A DNA stretch of 64,000 bases from assembly GCF_040605455.1 (NCBI RefSeq), contig NZ_JBEXCV010000015.1, forward strand, positions 27,845-91,844, given 5' to 3'. How positions within the stretch are numbered: position 1 is the stretch's first letter; each line of letters starts with the position of its first letter. The notes beneath the pieces were generated by a model. The model was not told the DNA's origin. It worked only from the letters and a program-made list of their open reading frames with translations, and ran no database searches. Source of the stretch: Embleya sp040605455. Its GTDB lineage: Bacteria > Actinomycetota > Actinomycetes > Streptomycetales > Streptomycetaceae. The translations under genes were made by a program, and so were the position numbers. Positions 8,850 to 17,167 of this stretch are shown here, in pieces.

Positions 8850-9539
8850 TCAGTCCTGGTAGCGCAGGCCGAGCTCGGCCAGCGGGCCGCGCATGTCGTA
8901 CATGTCCAGGCCGAGTTCGCCCGCGCGGAACCGCGCGCGCTTGGCCTCCTCGTCGGCCTCGCGCTTGGCCGACGCCTCGGCGATCTCGGCGGCGCGCTCG
9001 CGCGGCACCACGACGACGCCGTCGATGTCCGCCACGACGACGTCGCCGGGCCGGACCAGGGCGTTGGCGCAGACCACCGGCACGTTGACCGAGCCGAGCG
9101 TGGCCTTGACGGTGCCCTTGGCGTTGACCGCGCGCGAGAAGACCGGGAAGTCCATGTCCTCCAGGTCGGCCACGTCACGCACCCCGCCGTCGATGACCAG
9201 GCCCTTGGCTCCCCGGGCGCGGAACGAGGTGGCGAGCAGCTCACCGAAGAAGCCGTCCTCGCTCTCGGTCGTGCACGCCGCGACCACGACGTCGCCCTCG
9301 CGGATCTGCTCGGCGGCGACGTGCAGCATCCAGTTGTCGCCGGGCTGCAGCAGCACGGTCACCGCGGTGCCGCACAGGCGGGCCTTCGGGTAGACCCCGC
9401 GCATGTAGGGGCGCATCAACCCCACTCGGCCCATGGCCTCGTGGATCGTCGCCACGCCGAACGCCGACAGCGCGGCGACCGCCTCGGGGTCGGCGCGGAC
9501 GGTCGCCGTGTGGACGACGCCGATCTCGGTGTGCTGCAT
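8850..9539 (-). CDS. ligK: 4-carboxy-4-hydroxy-2-oxoadipate aldolase / oxaloacetate decarboxylase (LigK, RraA-like)
   Basis: A 229-residue class II pyruvate aldolase of the RraA-like fold. It cleaves 4-carboxy-4-hydroxy-2-oxoadipate to pyruvate and oxaloacetate, the last step of the pathway. Diagnostic segments are ATIHEAMGRVGLMRPYM, GELLATSFRARGAKGLVIDG and GGVRDVADLEDMDFPVF, with the metal-binding GD and DGGVRD positions kept. ATG at 9539 is preceded by AGGAGAAG. Gap to ligI is 2 nt and to ligJ 17 nt, consistent with one operon. Confidence 0.93.
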   Translation of the reverse strand: MQHTEIGVVHTATVRADPEAVAALSAFGVATIHEAMGRVGLMRPYMRGVYPKARLCGTAVTVLLQPGDNWMLHVAAEQIREGDVVVAACTTESEDGFFGELLATSFRARGAKGLVIDGGVRDVADLEDMDFPVFSRAVNAKGTVKATLGSVNVPVVCANALVRPGDVVVADIDGVVVVPRERAAEIAEASAKREADEEAKRARFRAGELGLDMYDMRGPLAELGLRYQD

Positions 9540-9556
9540 GTGTTCTTCTCCTGAAA

Positions 9557-10582
9557 TCAGCGGCCGGCCGCGGCGAGGCGGGCGGCGAGTCGGGGGTAGA
9601 CGCGCAGGGCGTTGCCGGAGTAGACGGCGGCCCGCTCCTCATCGGAGAGGTTCGGGGTGGCCTCGACGTACCGCTTCGTGTCGTCGAAGTGGTGGCCGGT
9701 GTCCGGGTCGATGTCGCGGACCGCGCCGATCATTTCGCTGGCGAAGAGCACCGACCGGCCGGGGACCACCCGGGTGAGCAGATCGATGCCGGGCTGGTGG
9801 TAGACGCAGGTGTCGAAGAAGACGTTGTCCAGCAGGGTCTGCGGGTCCGGCCTGCCCAGCGCCATCGCAAGGCCGCGGAACCGGCCCCAGTGGTAGGGCA
9901 CCGCGCCGCCGCCGTGCGGGATCACGAACCGCAGTGTGGGGAAGTCCGCGAACAGGTCGCCCTGGATCAGCTGCATGAACGCCGTGGTGTCGGCGTTGAG
10001 GTAATGGGCGCCGGTGGTGTGGAACGCCGGGTTGCACGACGTGCTCACGTGGATCATCGCGGGGATGTCGTACTCGGCCATCGCCTCGTAGAGCGGATAC
10101 CAGCTGCGGTCGGTCAGCGGCGGAGCGGTCCACTTGCCGCCCGACGGGTCGGGGTTGAGGTTGACCGTCACCGCGCCGAGTTCCTCGACCGCCCGGCGCA
10201 GCTCGGGCAGGCACGTCGCGGGATCGACGCCCGGCGACTGCGGCAGCATCGCTCCCGTCGCGAACCGGTCGGGGTACAGGGTACTCACGCGGTGGACCAG
10301 GTCGTTGCAGATCCGCGCCCAGACCGAGGACACCTCGAAGTCGCCGATGTGGTGCGCCATGAAGCTGGCCCGCGGCGAGAAGATCGTCAGGTCGCTGCCG
10401 CGCTCGTCCATGAGCCGCAGCTGGTTGGTCTCGACCGCCTGGCGCAGGTCGTCGTCGGTGATGACCAAGTCGTCGGGGTCGGGCGCGTTGTGTGGGTCGC
10501 CGACCGCCGCCACCTGCCGGTCCCGCCACTCGGCCAGCTGCGGCGGTGCGGTGGTGAAGTGCCCGTGGCAGTCGATGATCAT
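9557..10582 (-). CDS. ligJ: 4-oxalomesaconate hydratase (LigJ, amidohydrolase family)
   Basis: A 341-residue amidohydrolase-fold hydratase converting 4-oxalomesaconate to 4-carboxy-4-hydroxy-2-oxoadipate. IIDCHGHFTTAP gives the N-terminal HxH metal site. MIHVSTSCNPAFHTTGAHYL, VIPHGGGAVPYHWGR and LFASEMIGAVRDIDP are typical of LigJ; the GAV(R)DID segment replaces the usual Asp-containing strand. ATG at 10582 follows AGGAGA. It lies directly downstream of pobA. No separate 4-oxalomesaconate tautomerase (LigU) is visible in the window. Confidence 0.92.
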   Translation of the reverse strand: MIIDCHGHFTTAPPQLAEWRDRQVAAVGDPHNAPDPDDLVITDDDLRQAVETNQLRLMDERGSDLTIFSPRASFMAHHIGDFEVSSVWARICNDLVHRVSTLYPDRFATGAMLPQSPGVDPATCLPELRRAVEELGAVTVNLNPDPSGGKWTAPPLTDRSWYPLYEAMAEYDIPAMIHVSTSCNPAFHTTGAHYLNADTTAFMQLIQGDLFADFPTLRFVIPHGGGAVPYHWGRFRGLAMALGRPDPQTLLDNVFFDTCVYHQPGIDLLTRVVPGRSVLFASEMIGAVRDIDPDTGHHFDDTKRYVEATPNLSDEERAAVYSGNALRVYPRLAARLAAAGR

Positions 10583-10609
10583 GTGTTGTCTCCTGGAGAT
10601 CGGCGCACG

Positions 10610-11821
10610 TCAGGCCCGGGCGCGGCTCGGCCAGCCGGTGTACTGCTCGGCGAGGTAGGTGCGGCCGGCCCGCGTACCCACCACGTTGTCCAGTTCCCCG
10701 AGTTGGCGCTGCAGGTCGAACGGCTCGCTGCCCGGCGCGGTGTGGAGAAGCTGGGTGATCCAGTACGAGAAGTTCTGGGCCCGCCACACCCGCTGCAGGG
10801 CGCGCGGCTGGTAGTCGCCCAACGCGGCGTCGCCGTCGCTGCCGAGAGCCCGCACCAGGACCTCGGCCAGCACCTTCACGTCATGCAGCGCGAGGTTGAG
10901 CCCACGGGCACCGGTCGGCGGCACGGTGTGCGCGGCATCGCCGGCGAGGACCATCGAGCCCCAGCGCATCGGCTCCTGAACGAACGAGCGGAACTTCAGC
11001 ACGGTCTTCTCGAAGATCGGCCCCTCCCGGAGCCGGAAGCCGTCCTCGCCGGCCACCCGGGCCTGGAACGTCTCCCAGACGCGGTCGTCCGGCCACGCGT
11101 CGACGGACTCGTCCGGGTCGCACTGGAAGTACATCCGCTGCACGGTCTCGCTGCGTTGGCTGATCAACGCGAATCCGTGCTCGGAGTGGGCGTAGATCAG
11201 CTCGGGCGCGCTCATCGGCGCCTCGGTGAGGATGCCGAACCAGGCGAACGGGTACTCCTTGGTGAAGCGCACCCGCCGGTCCTCGGGCACCAGGCCGCGG
11301 CACATGCTGCGTGACCCGTCCGCACCGACCACGTACCGCGCTCGGATCTCGTGGCGGGTCCCGTCGGGCGCGGTGTAGCGGACCCGGGGGCTGCCGGTGG
11401 TGATGTCGAGGACCTCGGTGTCCCTGATGCCGAAATGGACCGTGCCCCCGTCGCGCTCCCGCGCGTCGGCCAGGTCGACGAACACGTCGGTCTGTGGGTA
11501 GAGCCACACCGACTCGCCCACCAGATCCTTGAAGTCGATGCGGTGCGCCCGGCCGCCGAACCGGAGCTCGACGCCCTCGTGCTCACAGCCGTCGCGCAGG
11601 ATCCGGTCGGACACGCCGGTCTCGACCAGGTCCCGGGCGACATCGGCTTCGAGGATGCCGGCCCGCTGCGTGGTCTCGATCTCGCGCCGGGTGCGTGTGT
11701 CGAGCGCGATCGTCTCGACCCCCGCACGCCCGAGACGGTGCGCCAACATCAAACCGGCCGGACCGGCTCCGACGATGGCTACCGGAACCGTCGTGACGGT
11801 GTCGACGGTGGCATCGGCCAT
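10610..11821 (-). CDS. pobA: 4-hydroxybenzoate 3-monooxygenase
   Basis: A 403-residue FAD-dependent aromatic hydroxylase converting 4-hydroxybenzoate to protocatechuate with NAD(P)H and O2. GAGPAGLMLAHRLGRAG (residues about 18-34) is the dinucleotide-binding motif, VVGADGSRS the DG motif and LAGDAAHTVPPTGARGLNLA the GD motif that binds the FAD ribityl chain. Length is standard for PobA. It is the promoter-proximal gene of pobA-ligJKI-ligAB-ligC and feeds the ring-cleavage steps. The IclR gene lies 96 nt upstream in the same orientation. Confidence 0.93.
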   Translation of the reverse strand: MADATVDTVTTVPVAIVGAGPAGLMLAHRLGRAGVETIALDTRTRREIETTQRAGILEADVARDLVETGVSDRILRDGCEHEGVELRFGGRAHRIDFKDLVGESVWLYPQTDVFVDLADARERDGGTVHFGIRDTEVLDITTGSPRVRYTAPDGTRHEIRARYVVGADGSRSMCRGLVPEDRRVRFTKEYPFAWFGILTEAPMSAPELIYAHSEHGFALISQRSETVQRMYFQCDPDESVDAWPDDRVWETFQARVAGEDGFRLREGPIFEKTVLKFRSFVQEPMRWGSMVLAGDAAHTVPPTGARGLNLALHDVKVLAEVLVRALGSDGDAALGDYQPRALQRVWRAQNFSYWITQLLHTAPGSEPFDLQRQLGELDNVVGTRAGRTYLAEQYTGWPSRARA

Positions 11822-11917
11822 GGCATCTCCCGGGGGCTGCGAACGTTGTAAGCACCCCGAACGCTGGCAGGCGGGACCGTCCCCGGTCAGCAGTGTTTCC
11901 GTCAGGCGGAAGTACGG

Positions 11918-12685
11918 TCAGCCAGTCGTGCGGGCCCGCCTGCCGAGCTCCTCCGAAATGCCGAAGGCGGCCCGCAGGATCGGCTCGCGCAGCCCGCGCG
12001 CACGGCTTGCGTCACGCGCGGCGATGACGATCCCCAACGCGGCGCTCACCGGCCCGGTGCGACCGACCCGCACCGGCGCGGCCACCGCGACCGTGGTTTC
12101 CGAGAGCTGCCGGTCACTGACGAAGACCTGCTCGCGGCGGATGTGCTCCAACTGTGCCCGCAACGTGTCCGGGTCGGTGACCGTGTGCCGGGTCCACACC
12201 GGGAGCGGCGAATCGAGGACCGCCTCCTGGATGTCCCGGGTCGCGTGCGCCAACAGCACGCGGCCCATCCCGGTGGAGCCGATGGGGAACCGCGTCCCGA
12301 CCGTCGTCAGCAGTTCCACCGAGCGGTGCCCGGCGATCCGCTCGACGAAGACCAGCTCGGTGCCTTCGCGCACCGCGAGCTGGATGTTCTCGTGCGTCAC
12401 CTCGTAGAGGTCCTGCATGAACGGCAGCGCCACATCGCGCAGAATCTGGGTGCGGGGGCAGCCCGAGGCGATCTCCCACAGCCGCAGCCCGACATGCCAC
12501 GACCCGTCCTCCCCGCGCTCGATCGCACCCCACCCCGCCAGTTCCGCGACCACACGGTGCGTGGTGCTCAAGGGCAGGCCCGTGCGCTGAGCGATCTCCG
12601 ACAGCGTGTGGGTCTGGTGCTCGCGGTCGAAAACCGACAGGACTCTGAGGACCTTTCCAGCCGCGGTGCTCTGGGGTGTGCTCAC
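11918..12685 (-). CDS. IclR family transcriptional regulator
   Basis: A 255-residue regulator with an N-terminal winged helix (LSEIAQRTGLPLSTTHRVVAEL, residues about 28-49) and a C-terminal IclR effector domain (SVELLTTVGTRFPIGSTGMG, LGIVIAARDASRARG). The GTG start at 12685 has only a weak ribosome site. IclR proteins often control aromatic catabolic operons. Its position just upstream of pobA and divergent from the binding-protein gene makes it the obvious candidate regulator here. The effector is unknown; protocatechuate, 4-hydroxybenzoate or a ring-cleavage product are reasonable guesses (inference). Confidence 0.9.
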   Translation of the reverse strand: MSTPQSTAAGKVLRVLSVFDREHQTHTLSEIAQRTGLPLSTTHRVVAELAGWGAIERGEDGSWHVGLRLWEIASGCPRTQILRDVALPFMQDLYEVTHENIQLAVREGTELVFVERIAGHRSVELLTTVGTRFPIGSTGMGRVLLAHATRDIQEAVLDSPLPVWTRHTVTDPDTLRAQLEHIRREQVFVSDRQLSETTVAVAAPVRVGRTGPVSAALGIVIAARDASRARGLREPILRAAFGISEELGRRARTTG

Positions 12686-12759
12686 CTCGTCAGTCTGGCA
12701 GACCGGCGTTGAGCAGCCCTGATGCGCGCTCTACCATCGGGCCGACGCAAGGAGGCGAT

Positions 12760-13461
12760 GTGGACGGACAGATCTGTGGGCTGTCCTCGATGGCGACGCG
12801 GCTGATTCTGGCCGAGTTGGCCGAGGACATCCGAGTCGTGCACGGGGTGCCGGTGCGCTTCGAATCCGCCGGAGGGGTCGAGATCGCGCGCCGGGTACGC
12901 GAAGGCACCGATGCCGACGTGCTCGTGCTTGCCGACGACGCACTGGCCGAGCTGGAAAGCGAAGGGCACCTCCTCGGCGGCACGGTCCGCCCGCTTTGGA
13001 CGTCCCAGGTCGTCGCCGCAGTGCCGGCCGGGTCACCGGTTCCGGCCTTCGGCTCGGCGTCCGACCTGCAAGCCGCCCTCCTGGCCGCCGGGCGCATCGC
13101 CTACTCCACCGGTCCCAGCGGTACGGCCCTCATCGACCTGATCACCCGACTGCGGCTCGCCGACACGCTCCGGGACCGGCTTGTGCAAGCCCCGCCGGGA
13201 GTACCCGTCGGCAGCCTCCTCGCGTCCGGCGAAGCCGACCTGGCGCTTCAACAGCACAGCGAACTGATGGACGTGCCAGGCGTGGTCGTCATCGGCCCGC
13301 TGCCCGGCGACACCGCCATCAGCTCGACATTCAGCGGCGCGGTACTGGCATGTTCGAGCGAGCCACACCGCGCCCGCGAAGTCCTCGACGTCCTCGGCTC
13401 CGACGCAGCGTCGGAAATCGCCCGCGCCAAGGGTATGCGGGCCGTCGGCACGCAGGACTGA
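12760..13461 (+). CDS. ModA-like substrate-binding-domain protein without a signal peptide
   Basis: The GTG at 12760 sits 4 nt after GGAGG, giving 233 residues. The sequence has the type II periplasmic-binding fold pattern seen in molybdate/extracellular-binding family 11 proteins: VRFESAGGVEIARRVREG, DVLVLADDAL, IAYSTGPSGTALIDLI, GEADLALQQHSELMDVPG and VIGPLPGDTAI. No signal peptide, lipobox or twin-arginine motif is seen, so it is probably cytoplasmic. It is divergent from the IclR gene with a 74-nt shared promoter region, suggesting joint control with the aromatic operon. The role may be ligand sensing or binding rather than transport; this is inference. Confidence 0.65.
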   Translation: MDGQICGLSSMATRLILAELAEDIRVVHGVPVRFESAGGVEIARRVREGTDADVLVLADDALAELESEGHLLGGTVRPLWTSQVVAAVPAGSPVPAFGSASDLQAALLAAGRIAYSTGPSGTALIDLITRLRLADTLRDRLVQAPPGVPVGSLLASGEADLALQQHSELMDVPGVVVIGPLPGDTAISSTFSGAVLACSSEPHRAREVLDVLGSDAASEIARAKGMRAVGTQD

Positions 13462-13538
13462 CCGCAGCAGCCGCCGAGAACACGACAACGCCCCGGTGCC
13501 GGCCCGGCGGCGTGCGGTCGGTGCCCGGCGGGCGGGCC

Positions 13539-13612
13539 TCAGGCGGCTGTGAGGACGAGCTTGCCGACGTCGGAGCGGTTCGCGATCTGTTCAGCGCCAG
13601 TCTCACCGTGCC
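13539..13612 (-). pseudogene. Possible 3' remnant of a zinc-type/quinone oxidoreductase
   Basis: The minus strand reads GAEQIANRSDVGKLVLTAA then TGA, like the C-terminus of medium-chain dehydrogenase/quinone reductases. No upstream coding part is recognisable. The rest of 13462-13919 (about 450 nt) holds no gene I can support; a short plus-strand frame ending near 13745 encodes one hydrophobic stretch followed by basic residues but has no clear start. Confidence 0.3.
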
Positions 13613-13919
13613 CGCCGGTCCGCGGGCGCCCGGACACAGGTGTACGCGCTCACCGCCGGGGCGGTGGTTGTCGCCGCGTTGCTCTTTCGCGCACGGCGAA
13701 GGCAGAAACGGGTAGGCCTAGGAGAAGGAGTCGGACTCGGCCGGTAAGCGTGAGCGCCCAGTCGGCGAAAGTCCTGCGGTGGTGCCGGGGTGGTCGCGTT
13801 CATCGAAGCCCGCACGGGCGCGTTTGCTCAGCGTCTCGACGAGACCGAGGGCCGAGAGTTGGCGGACAGCGGGAGCCCTGCCACCGCCGTGGACTCGGGG
13901 GACGGAAGGGAGCGGCATC

Positions 13920-14135
13920 ATGAAGGCACAGGTAGGCGATTGGGTGGTGGTCGAATCTCCGCACGTGGGCGAAGCCAGGCGTCTCGGCTTGGTGCTCCGG
14001 GTGAATCACGCGGACGGCACTCCGCCCTATCTGGTGCGCTGGACCGAAGACGACCACGAGTCACTGTTCTTTCCCGGCCCCGAAACACACGTCGAGAAGC
14101 CCGAGGCCTTGCTCCGGTCCGTGACACGTCGCTGA
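13920..14135 (+). CDS. DUF1918 domain protein
   Basis: A 71-residue protein starting with ATG at 13920 after a GGAAGGGAG ribosome site. VGDWVVVESPHVGEARRLGLVL, PPYLVRWTEDDHESLFFPG and PETHVEK match the short actinobacterial DUF1918 proteins, a small beta-barrel-like domain of unknown function. Solo gene, followed about 180 nt later by the DUF302 gene on the same strand. Confidence 0.8.
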   Translation: MKAQVGDWVVVESPHVGEARRLGLVLRVNHADGTPPYLVRWTEDDHESLFFPGPETHVEKPEALLRSVTRR

Positions 14136-14318
14136 CGTAGGCTCCGACGAGCCCTTGCCGACACCCCGTCGAGTTCTACGGCGCCGTCGGCTCATTCGGC
14201 GAGCCGGCGGCCCATCGGCCACCGCAGGTTGGGAGTTCGGCCTCACCGCCGAGGCCGGCATCGACATCAAGGGCGCCGGCGACAGGAATCCCCCGCCCCG
14301 CCGAAGGAGCAGCGCACC

Positions 14319-14711
14319 GTGTCCTACGACCGCACCGCCCGCCTCGCCACCACGGACTTCGACGCCGCCGTCGACGCGGTTCGCCGAGCGTTGGCCGACC
14401 AGGGCTTCGGCATTCTGACCGAGATCGACGTCAAGGCCACCTTGAAGGCCAAGCTCGGCCATGACATGGAGGACTACCTGATCCTGGGCGCGTGCAACCC
14501 GCCGCTCGCCCACCAGGCATTGGAGGCCGACCGCAGCGTCGGTCTGCTCCTGCCCTGCAACGTCGTGGTCCGTCGCGACGGCGACCACACCCTGGTTCAG
14601 GCCCTGGATCCCAACACCATGGTCACCCTCACCAGCCTCGACACCATGAGGCCCGTCGCCGAGGAAGCCACCGCCCGCCTGGACGCTGCCCTGGACGCAC
14701 TTACCCGGTAA
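14319..14711 (+). CDS. DUF302 domain protein
   Basis: The start is GTG at 14319, with GAAGGAG 9 nt upstream; 130 residues. FDAAVDAVRRALADQGFGILTEI, the Lys-rich ATLKAKLGHDMEDYLILGAC, NPPLAHQAL and GLLLPCNVVV cover the whole DUF302 fold. The family is widespread, often near metal or redox genes, with no firm biochemical role. Here it is convergent with the arsenic genes (acr3 stop 84 nt away), but a functional link is only suggested by proximity. Confidence 0.85.
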   Translation: MSYDRTARLATTDFDAAVDAVRRALADQGFGILTEIDVKATLKAKLGHDMEDYLILGACNPPLAHQALEADRSVGLLLPCNVVVRRDGDHTLVQALDPNTMVTLTSLDTMRPVAEEATARLDAALDALTR

Positions 14712-14795
14712 TCCGGTGACCGGATGGCGGGCTTCCTTCCGGGGTGGATCGTTGGCGGCACGGACGTGGCAAGCACCGGGCCGCCACTCGGCGGG

Positions 14796-15893
14796 TCACG
14801 CGGAGGAGGCCTCGCATGTGTGTCGGCGCATGAGCGCCAGCGACACGTAGACCAGGGCCACGAGCACGGGTACCTCGATCAGCGGGCCGACGACGCCCGC
14901 GAGGGCCTGGCCGCTGGTGACGCCGAAGGTGCCGATGGCGACCGCGATGGCGAGTTCGAAGTTGTTGCCGGCGGCGGTGAACGCGAGGGTGGCGGTGCGG
15001 TCGTAGGGCAGGCCGATGCCGCGCCCGAGGGCGTACGAGCCGAACCACATCACGGCGAAGTAGACCAGCAGCGGCAGGGCGATCCGCGCGACGTCGCCGG
15101 GCTCGCCCGTGATGGTGTCGCCCTGCAACGCGAACAGGATCACGATCGTGAACAGCAGGCCGTAGAGGGCGACCGGGCCGATTTTGGGGAGGAACCCGGT
15201 TTCGTACCAGTCGCGTCCCTTGGCCTTCTCGCCCTGGCGGCGGGTCAGGAACCCGGCCAGCAGGGGGATGCCGAGGAAGACGATCACGTTGAGGGCGATC
15301 TTCCGGAAGGAGACGTCCAGGTGTTCGCCGTCGCCCAACCCGAGCCATCCGGGGAGCAGGTCGAGGTAGAACCAGCCCAGCACGCCGAACATGACGACCT
15401 GGAAGACCGAGTTGAGCGCGACCAGGACGGCGGCGGCCTCGCGGTCGCCGCACGCGAGATCGTTCCAGATGATGACCATCGCGATGCAGCGCGCGAGGCC
15501 GACGATGATCAGGCCGGTCCGATACTCCGGAAGGTCGGAGAGGAAGATCCAGGCGAGCGCGAACATGATCGCCGGGCCGATGATCCAGTTGATCACCAAT
15601 GAGGAGGCCATCAGCCGCTTGTCGCCGGTGATGGTGTCGAGGCGGTCGTAGCGGACCTTGGCCAACACGGGGTACATCATCAGCAGCAGGCCGAGCGCGA
15701 TCGGCAGCGAGATGCCGCCGATCTCGACCCTGGACAACGCGTCGTCCAGGCCCGGGATCAGCTTGCCCAACCCGATGCCGATTGCCATCGCCAGGCCGAT
15801 CCACACCGGCAGGAACCGGTCGAGGGTGGAGAGCCTGCCGGCGATCACGGCGGAGCCGTCCGCCGAGGCGGACCGGCTGTCGGTGGCGTTCAT
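14796..15893 (-). CDS. arsB: ACR3-family arsenite efflux permease
   Basis: A 365-residue inner-membrane protein with about ten hydrophobic helices that exports arsenite (and probably antimonite) using the proton gradient. Diagnostic ACR3 segments: VWIGLAMAIGIGLGKLIP, GLARCIAMVIIWNDLACGD (the essential Cys lies here) and TLAFTAAGNNFELAIAVAI. The ATG at 15893 overlaps the arsR stop (TGATG), so expression is coupled to arsR and should be induced by arsenite. ACR3 is structurally unrelated to the ArsB family despite the shared gene name. Confidence 0.92.
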   Translation of the reverse strand: MNATDSRSASADGSAVIAGRLSTLDRFLPVWIGLAMAIGIGLGKLIPGLDDALSRVEIGGISLPIALGLLLMMYPVLAKVRYDRLDTITGDKRLMASSLVINWIIGPAIMFALAWIFLSDLPEYRTGLIIVGLARCIAMVIIWNDLACGDREAAAVLVALNSVFQVVMFGVLGWFYLDLLPGWLGLGDGEHLDVSFRKIALNVIVFLGIPLLAGFLTRRQGEKAKGRDWYETGFLPKIGPVALYGLLFTIVILFALQGDTITGEPGDVARIALPLLVYFAVMWFGSYALGRGIGLPYDRTATLAFTAAGNNFELAIAVAIGTFGVTSGQALAGVVGPLIEVPVLVALVYVSLALMRRHTCEASSA

Positions 15894-16204
15894 CAGCAGG
15901 GCCTCTTCCGGTTGTGCACGACGGTGTCGCGGGCATTGGCCGCGAGATCCCCCAGGGCGGTGGCGACGGTGTCGAGCGCATCGGGCCTGAGGCGGTAGTA
16001 GACGAAGCGCCCGCACGGTTCGGTGTCCACCATCCCGGCCTCGCGCAGCACCTTGAGGTGGTTGGACAGGTTGGTCTGCTTGGCGCCCGTCTCCTCGACG
16101 AGGTGACTGGCACACAGCGCCTCGCTCGCGAGCAGCGTGACGATGCGCAGACGCAGCGGGTCCGCGAGTACCTTCAACAGATCAGCATCGACTGACATCA
16201 CCAT
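15893..16204 (-). CDS. arsR: ArsR family metalloregulator
   Basis: A 103-residue winged-helix repressor: LADPLRLRIVTLLASEALCASHLVEETGAKQ, NLSNHLKVLREAGMVDTEPC and FVYYRLRPDAL. Cysteines near residues 30 and 65 could help bind As(III), but the exact site differs from E. coli ArsR. The start is ATG at 16204 (or 16198); no good ribosome site is seen, so a leaderless transcript is possible. It should repress arsR-acr3 and perhaps the divergent arsC. The intergenic AACGTATCAGTCCATGG region is AT-richer than its surroundings. Confidence 0.88.
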   Translation of the reverse strand: MVMSVDADLLKVLADPLRLRIVTLLASEALCASHLVEETGAKQTNLSNHLKVLREAGMVDTEPCGRFVYYRLRPDALDTVATALGDLAANARDTVVHNRKRPC

Positions 16205-16405
16205 GGACTGATACGTTACGTGCCCAGGGAGCGAAAAGCGAACCTCCGATCCGAGGAGCCGGACATGTCTCCTGCCGTCGTGTCGACCGGCGGGGAAGGG
16301 CGTCTGGCAGGGGTCTCCCGCGCGGCCACGGTGCGGTCGCCGCGGGCACGCCGTCGCGGATGTCGCGTTCAGCCCGGGCTGCCTCGACACGCTGCTCCCG
16401 GCCGG

Positions 16406-16486
16406 GGGCGTCGCCACGCGGACTGGCGCGTCGCCGATCCCGGCGGTGGCCTGGCCGAGACCGTGCGCGGCATCCGCGACGAAATC
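16406..16486 (+). pseudogene. Remnant of a second arsenate reductase (arsC) C-terminus
   Basis: The plus frame reads GRRHADWRVADPGG then LAETVRGIRDEI. It aligns residue by residue with GKRYLDWALEDPAG and VEAVRPIRDEI of the intact arsC just downstream. The catalytic N-terminal half is missing or scrambled. It is therefore a decayed tandem copy between arsR and arsC, within a longer open frame (16220-16543) that has no recognisable other part. Confidence 0.65.
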
Positions 16487-16581
16487 TGCCTTACCGCACT
16501 GTTCACCGACCCGCGCACGGCCGCCCCGGCACCTCGCGGATAACACTTCTCCGTCGCCTCTGGACCGAAAGGACTCGCACC

Positions 16582-16992
16582 ATGTCCGAAAAGCCTTCCG
16601 TACTGTTCGTCTGCGTCCACAACGCCGGCCGCTCCCAGATGGCCGCAGGCTTCCTCGAACACTTCGGCGGCGGCCGCATCGAGGTCCGCTCCGCCGGATC
16701 GATCCCGGGCGACCGGGTCAACCCGGCGGCGGTAGAGGCGATGAACGAAGTGGGTATCGACATCTCCCACGCGACCCCGAAGGTCCTCACCACCGAGGCC
16801 GTTCAAGCCTCCGACGTCGTCATCACCATGGGTTGCGGCGACGCGTGCCCGATCTTCCCCGGCAAGCGCTACCTGGACTGGGCCCTGGAGGACCCGGCCG
16901 GCCGGGGCGTCGAGGCGGTGCGGCCGATCCGCGACGAGATCGAGAAGCGCATCCGCGTCCTGGTGGGCGAACTCACCAGTGAGCGAGACTAA
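16582..16992 (+). CDS. arsC: Arsenate reductase, low-molecular-weight phosphatase family
   Basis: A 136-residue cytoplasmic enzyme reducing arsenate to arsenite, which Acr3 then exports. The N-terminus VLFVCVHNAGRSQMA is the CX5R P-loop (catalytic Cys of the VCVHNAGR loop). ITMGCGDACPIFPGKRYLDW provides two more cysteines, as in thioredoxin-linked ArsC, although actinobacterial relatives may use mycothiol. The C-terminus GVEAVRPIRDEIEKRI is typical. ATG at 16582 has a GAAAGGA ribosome site. Divergent from arsR-acr3. Confidence 0.92.
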   Translation: MSEKPSVLFVCVHNAGRSQMAAGFLEHFGGGRIEVRSAGSIPGDRVNPAAVEAMNEVGIDISHATPKVLTTEAVQASDVVITMGCGDACPIFPGKRYLDWALEDPAGRGVEAVRPIRDEIEKRIRVLVGELTSERD

Positions 16993-17167
16993 AGGGCTCG
17001 GGACCTTCGGGGGACGCCGTGTCGGCGGTGTCGCCTCGCCCGACCTTCTCTTCCCCCGGACGCGCCGATGTCCGACAGGCGACGCGCCGCCCGCGCACGC
17101 GGGGCGGGTGTCGAGTCGACGCGGGGCCGACTCCGGCCGCGAGCCTGGCCGGTGATGGATCCCGGGG

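Noticed and set aside
13549..13923. Plus-strand frame upstream of the DUF1918 gene
   Set aside because: No ribosome site and no recognisable domain; composition is like a shadow frame.
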